Below are positions 61,951 to 64,000 of a DNA stretch of 64,000 nucleotides, piece after piece. The translations under genes were made by a program, and so were the position numbers. How positions within the stretch are numbered: the stretch's first letter is position 1; the number at the start of each line of letters is the position of its first letter. The stretch spans positions 805,070 to 869,069 of the forward strand of contig JAODTK010000999.1 of NCBI GenBank assembly GCA_026419785.1, read 5' to 3'. The stretch is from Sclerodactyla briareus (taxonomy: Eukaryota; Echinodermata; Holothuroidea; Dendrochirotida; Sclerodactylidae). Below the pieces are notes generated by a model. It searched no databases and was not told the origin of the DNA. It was given only the letters and a program-made list of their open reading frames with translations.

Positions 61951-62306
61951 CGTGAACGATAAAAGTTACAATATTTTCAACTCGACATCCGATATTTATC
62001 GTATCTTCTCGCACAGTTGTGCCAGCCCTTGACTCAAACCAACCTTTTCCATGACTCAAAACTTACCGAGGCCTGGATTTTCATTGATGATAGTCCATGA
62101 CTTTCCAGGTTTTCCCGACCTGGGAACCCAGGAATGACTGCCCAAACTTGACTGTGTATGTGTACTGGTTAGGCTAGTCTTCTAAGTTTGGATAAACTTC
62201 ATCCGTTTCTACGCTTGTACAAATAGGCCTACCTCCACAGAGTGCATTAATTAGTGAACCTAGGCCTATGTTAAATGTGGAGGTTTTACTGTGTGTAGTC
62301 CTATCT

Positions 62307-62350
62307 CACTCTGACTCTGACTCTGACTCTCACTCTGAGTCTGACTCTAT
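62307..62350. repeat. (TCTGAC)n-like microsatellite
   Basis: About seven imperfect CTCTGA units. The SDSDSDS-type peptide they would encode on the plus strand is not evidence of a gene. Confidence 0.85.
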
Positions 62351-64000
62351 CGAGTTCATTCAAGTTATTGCCCTACATTTATTATTACAGTATCCTCTAA
62401 CTGTAACCATTCTGTCTAGAACTAGCCTACCCTGTTGGTGTAGACCGGCCTGACTTTCGCAAAAACCTAGGCTAGAATGTTTTTTTTGTATAATAAATCA
62501 TTTCATACTAAACAAATTGTGCAATCTCATACTCATATCGACATCTTCTTGACACGTTTTGGTTAATTCACATGTTCATCAAAATAAGTTTTTCGTAGTC
62601 GAAACCGTGCTAGTTTGTTTGACAATCCGTTCATCAACTAATTTATCCCGCATGCAGGCCACAAGCAGAGTGTGTATATGATATATAAGCCAGCCGGCTG
62701 GCAGCTAGCTAGATTATATCTTGATAGCCAACCGATGTAATGAAAAACAAGAACGCAAACTCCGCGTATTGATTCCTTTCTTTTTTTCCCTGACACGTTC
62801 CCCTTACTCAGCTATATTAACCCCTGCAAGATGTCTGTGGCCAACTCAAACCACAACTTGACACAAAACGATCACCTGCAATATTTACTTAGCGCATGAG
62901 ATGAGAGTACTTGTTGCTTTTGAACCAAAGGTCAAAAGTCATCTAGAGGCAATTGAACGAAATAACTGAAAATAACCCGGTAAGTGAGTATATCTTGAAG
63001 AGTAAGGTGGAAGTCACGAGTCTAACCAGCGAGGTCATGTTTTTCCATTCATTGTTGAAGTCCCCCATCCGACCGTACCCTGAGTCGGCAGACTGCAGGC
63101 AGGCTAAAACATGATGAGGATCACTTAGGCAACATTCATCACTCATAAGTGACTGGTGTGGTCAAAGCCGATAGATTGAATGAAGTGGCAGTTCTTTGAA
63201 TCGGCCTGCCCACATCATTAACAAATGTGAAAAAATATCTTTTTTTAGGGGTATATGTGTGTGGAAAGCGATTGTGCATACTGGCCTATATATTATCAAT
63301 TTGCATCCCTTCACTACCCTGGACCAGGTGAGTCATTGTAGGTACAGTTCGGTGTCCAATAGCAGGTGTCCTCATCATGTTGGTCATTGTAACAGTATGT
63401 CGTGAATCACTAATTTGACTGCTGGTAAAGTCATTGCCAGTCAATCGTTTCAATTTGTACAGCAGAGTAGTCTTTGGTCTTTCAAGTGACTGAGGGTGTA
63501 TCAATTTTCATTATTTTTCAGGCACACATTTACTGAGGGGTGATCATTTTGTTGAGTGCAATGACTCACCTTGTCTGGGGTACAATGGGTGGGATCATGC
63601 AATTGACAGTGCGATACCTGTTCCGAATACTTGTATCATATCCATTGTACCAGTCCATCAAATGTATTATGGCAATTTTTAGGGTCAAGGGACTTTCACA
63701 AGGCTTTCAATCACCTATTCTCTCCTACTTGGTGGGGTTGGGGCCTGTCTCCTCATAGACCCCACCCCATGCAGCCACCTCCCATAACAAAGATAATCGG
63801 CTGACGATAATAAATAATCAAATATATAATAGAACAGAAAAGATCTTTTGTATTCTCTATATATATAGCCCATGTTGAGACATTTCTGCATTATGTGTGG
63901 CTCAGTTCATGTTGATCCATATGAACTTCTGGCCAATTTTTTAACATGTTATTATCCTGGCACTCACTTTTCCACTTTTCCCAAATAGTCAACATCATGT
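62351..64000. other. No supported gene
   Basis: Anonymous sequence with short unrecognised open frames on both strands. I see no shared repeat family here. Confidence 0.4.

Noticed and set aside
62268-62453. Ser-Asp repeat peptide
   Set aside because: It is a translation of the TCTGAC microsatellite, not a protein signal.

Overview
This window looks like nuclear DNA from an animal, probably a marine invertebrate; I cannot fix the phylum. The reasons are a spliced homologue of the metazoan protein CCDC97, GT-AG introns, LINE, hAT-like and DIRS-like elements, many microsatellites, and no operon-like gene packing. There are no prokaryotic features, CRISPR arrays, rRNA genes or tRNA genes that I can support.

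Host genes are sparse. The one clear gene is the 3' part of CCDC97 (about 1488-3521, plus strand), with a large internal exon, one intron and a terminal exon. The large exon contains two apparent one-base losses, and the intron carries an 811-bp hAT-type MITE inserted exactly at the 5' splice site. A minus-strand terminal exon at 12502-12711 resembles the last helix of a START lipid-transfer domain (PCTP/STARD7-like), tentatively. Open frames with exon-like borders at 22.0-24.5 kb may be another gene but were not identified.

The rest is a mosaic of repeats. 6.1-6.4, 16.8-17.45 and 29.87-30.1 kb: relics of LINE reverse-transcriptase C-termini. 2.1-2.9, 9.45-10.4, 38.3-40.4 and 60.9-61.95 kb: hAT-type non-autonomous elements beginning CAGTG. 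14.13-14.39 kb: a foldback MITE. 28.5-29.5 kb: a 65-bp satellite. 31.0-33.74 and 58.27-60.35 kb: two copies of one long repeat in opposite orientation, with a third partial copy at 37.4-37.94 kb. 36.0-37.35 kb: an element with long inverted ends around three 197-bp tandem copies. 44.7-48.95 kb: about 13-14 copies of a roughly 305-bp dimeric repeat whose single copies are scattered through the window. 49.35-55.51 kb: a degenerate tyrosine-recombinase (DIRS-like) retrotransposon on the minus strand, with gag-like, RT, RNase H and recombinase regions and inverted ends.

Copies of the same repeat differ by very many one-base indels, and the CCDC97 exon shows the same kind of change. Either the assembly is from noisy long reads or these sequences are decaying neutrally. 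This limits any claim about intact reading frames. I found no clearly new coding system. The most interesting signals are structural: the splice-site MITE, the conserved terminal hairpin of the 31/37/58 kb repeat, the dimeric array with spaced AGGTCA half-sites, and the DIRS-like element.
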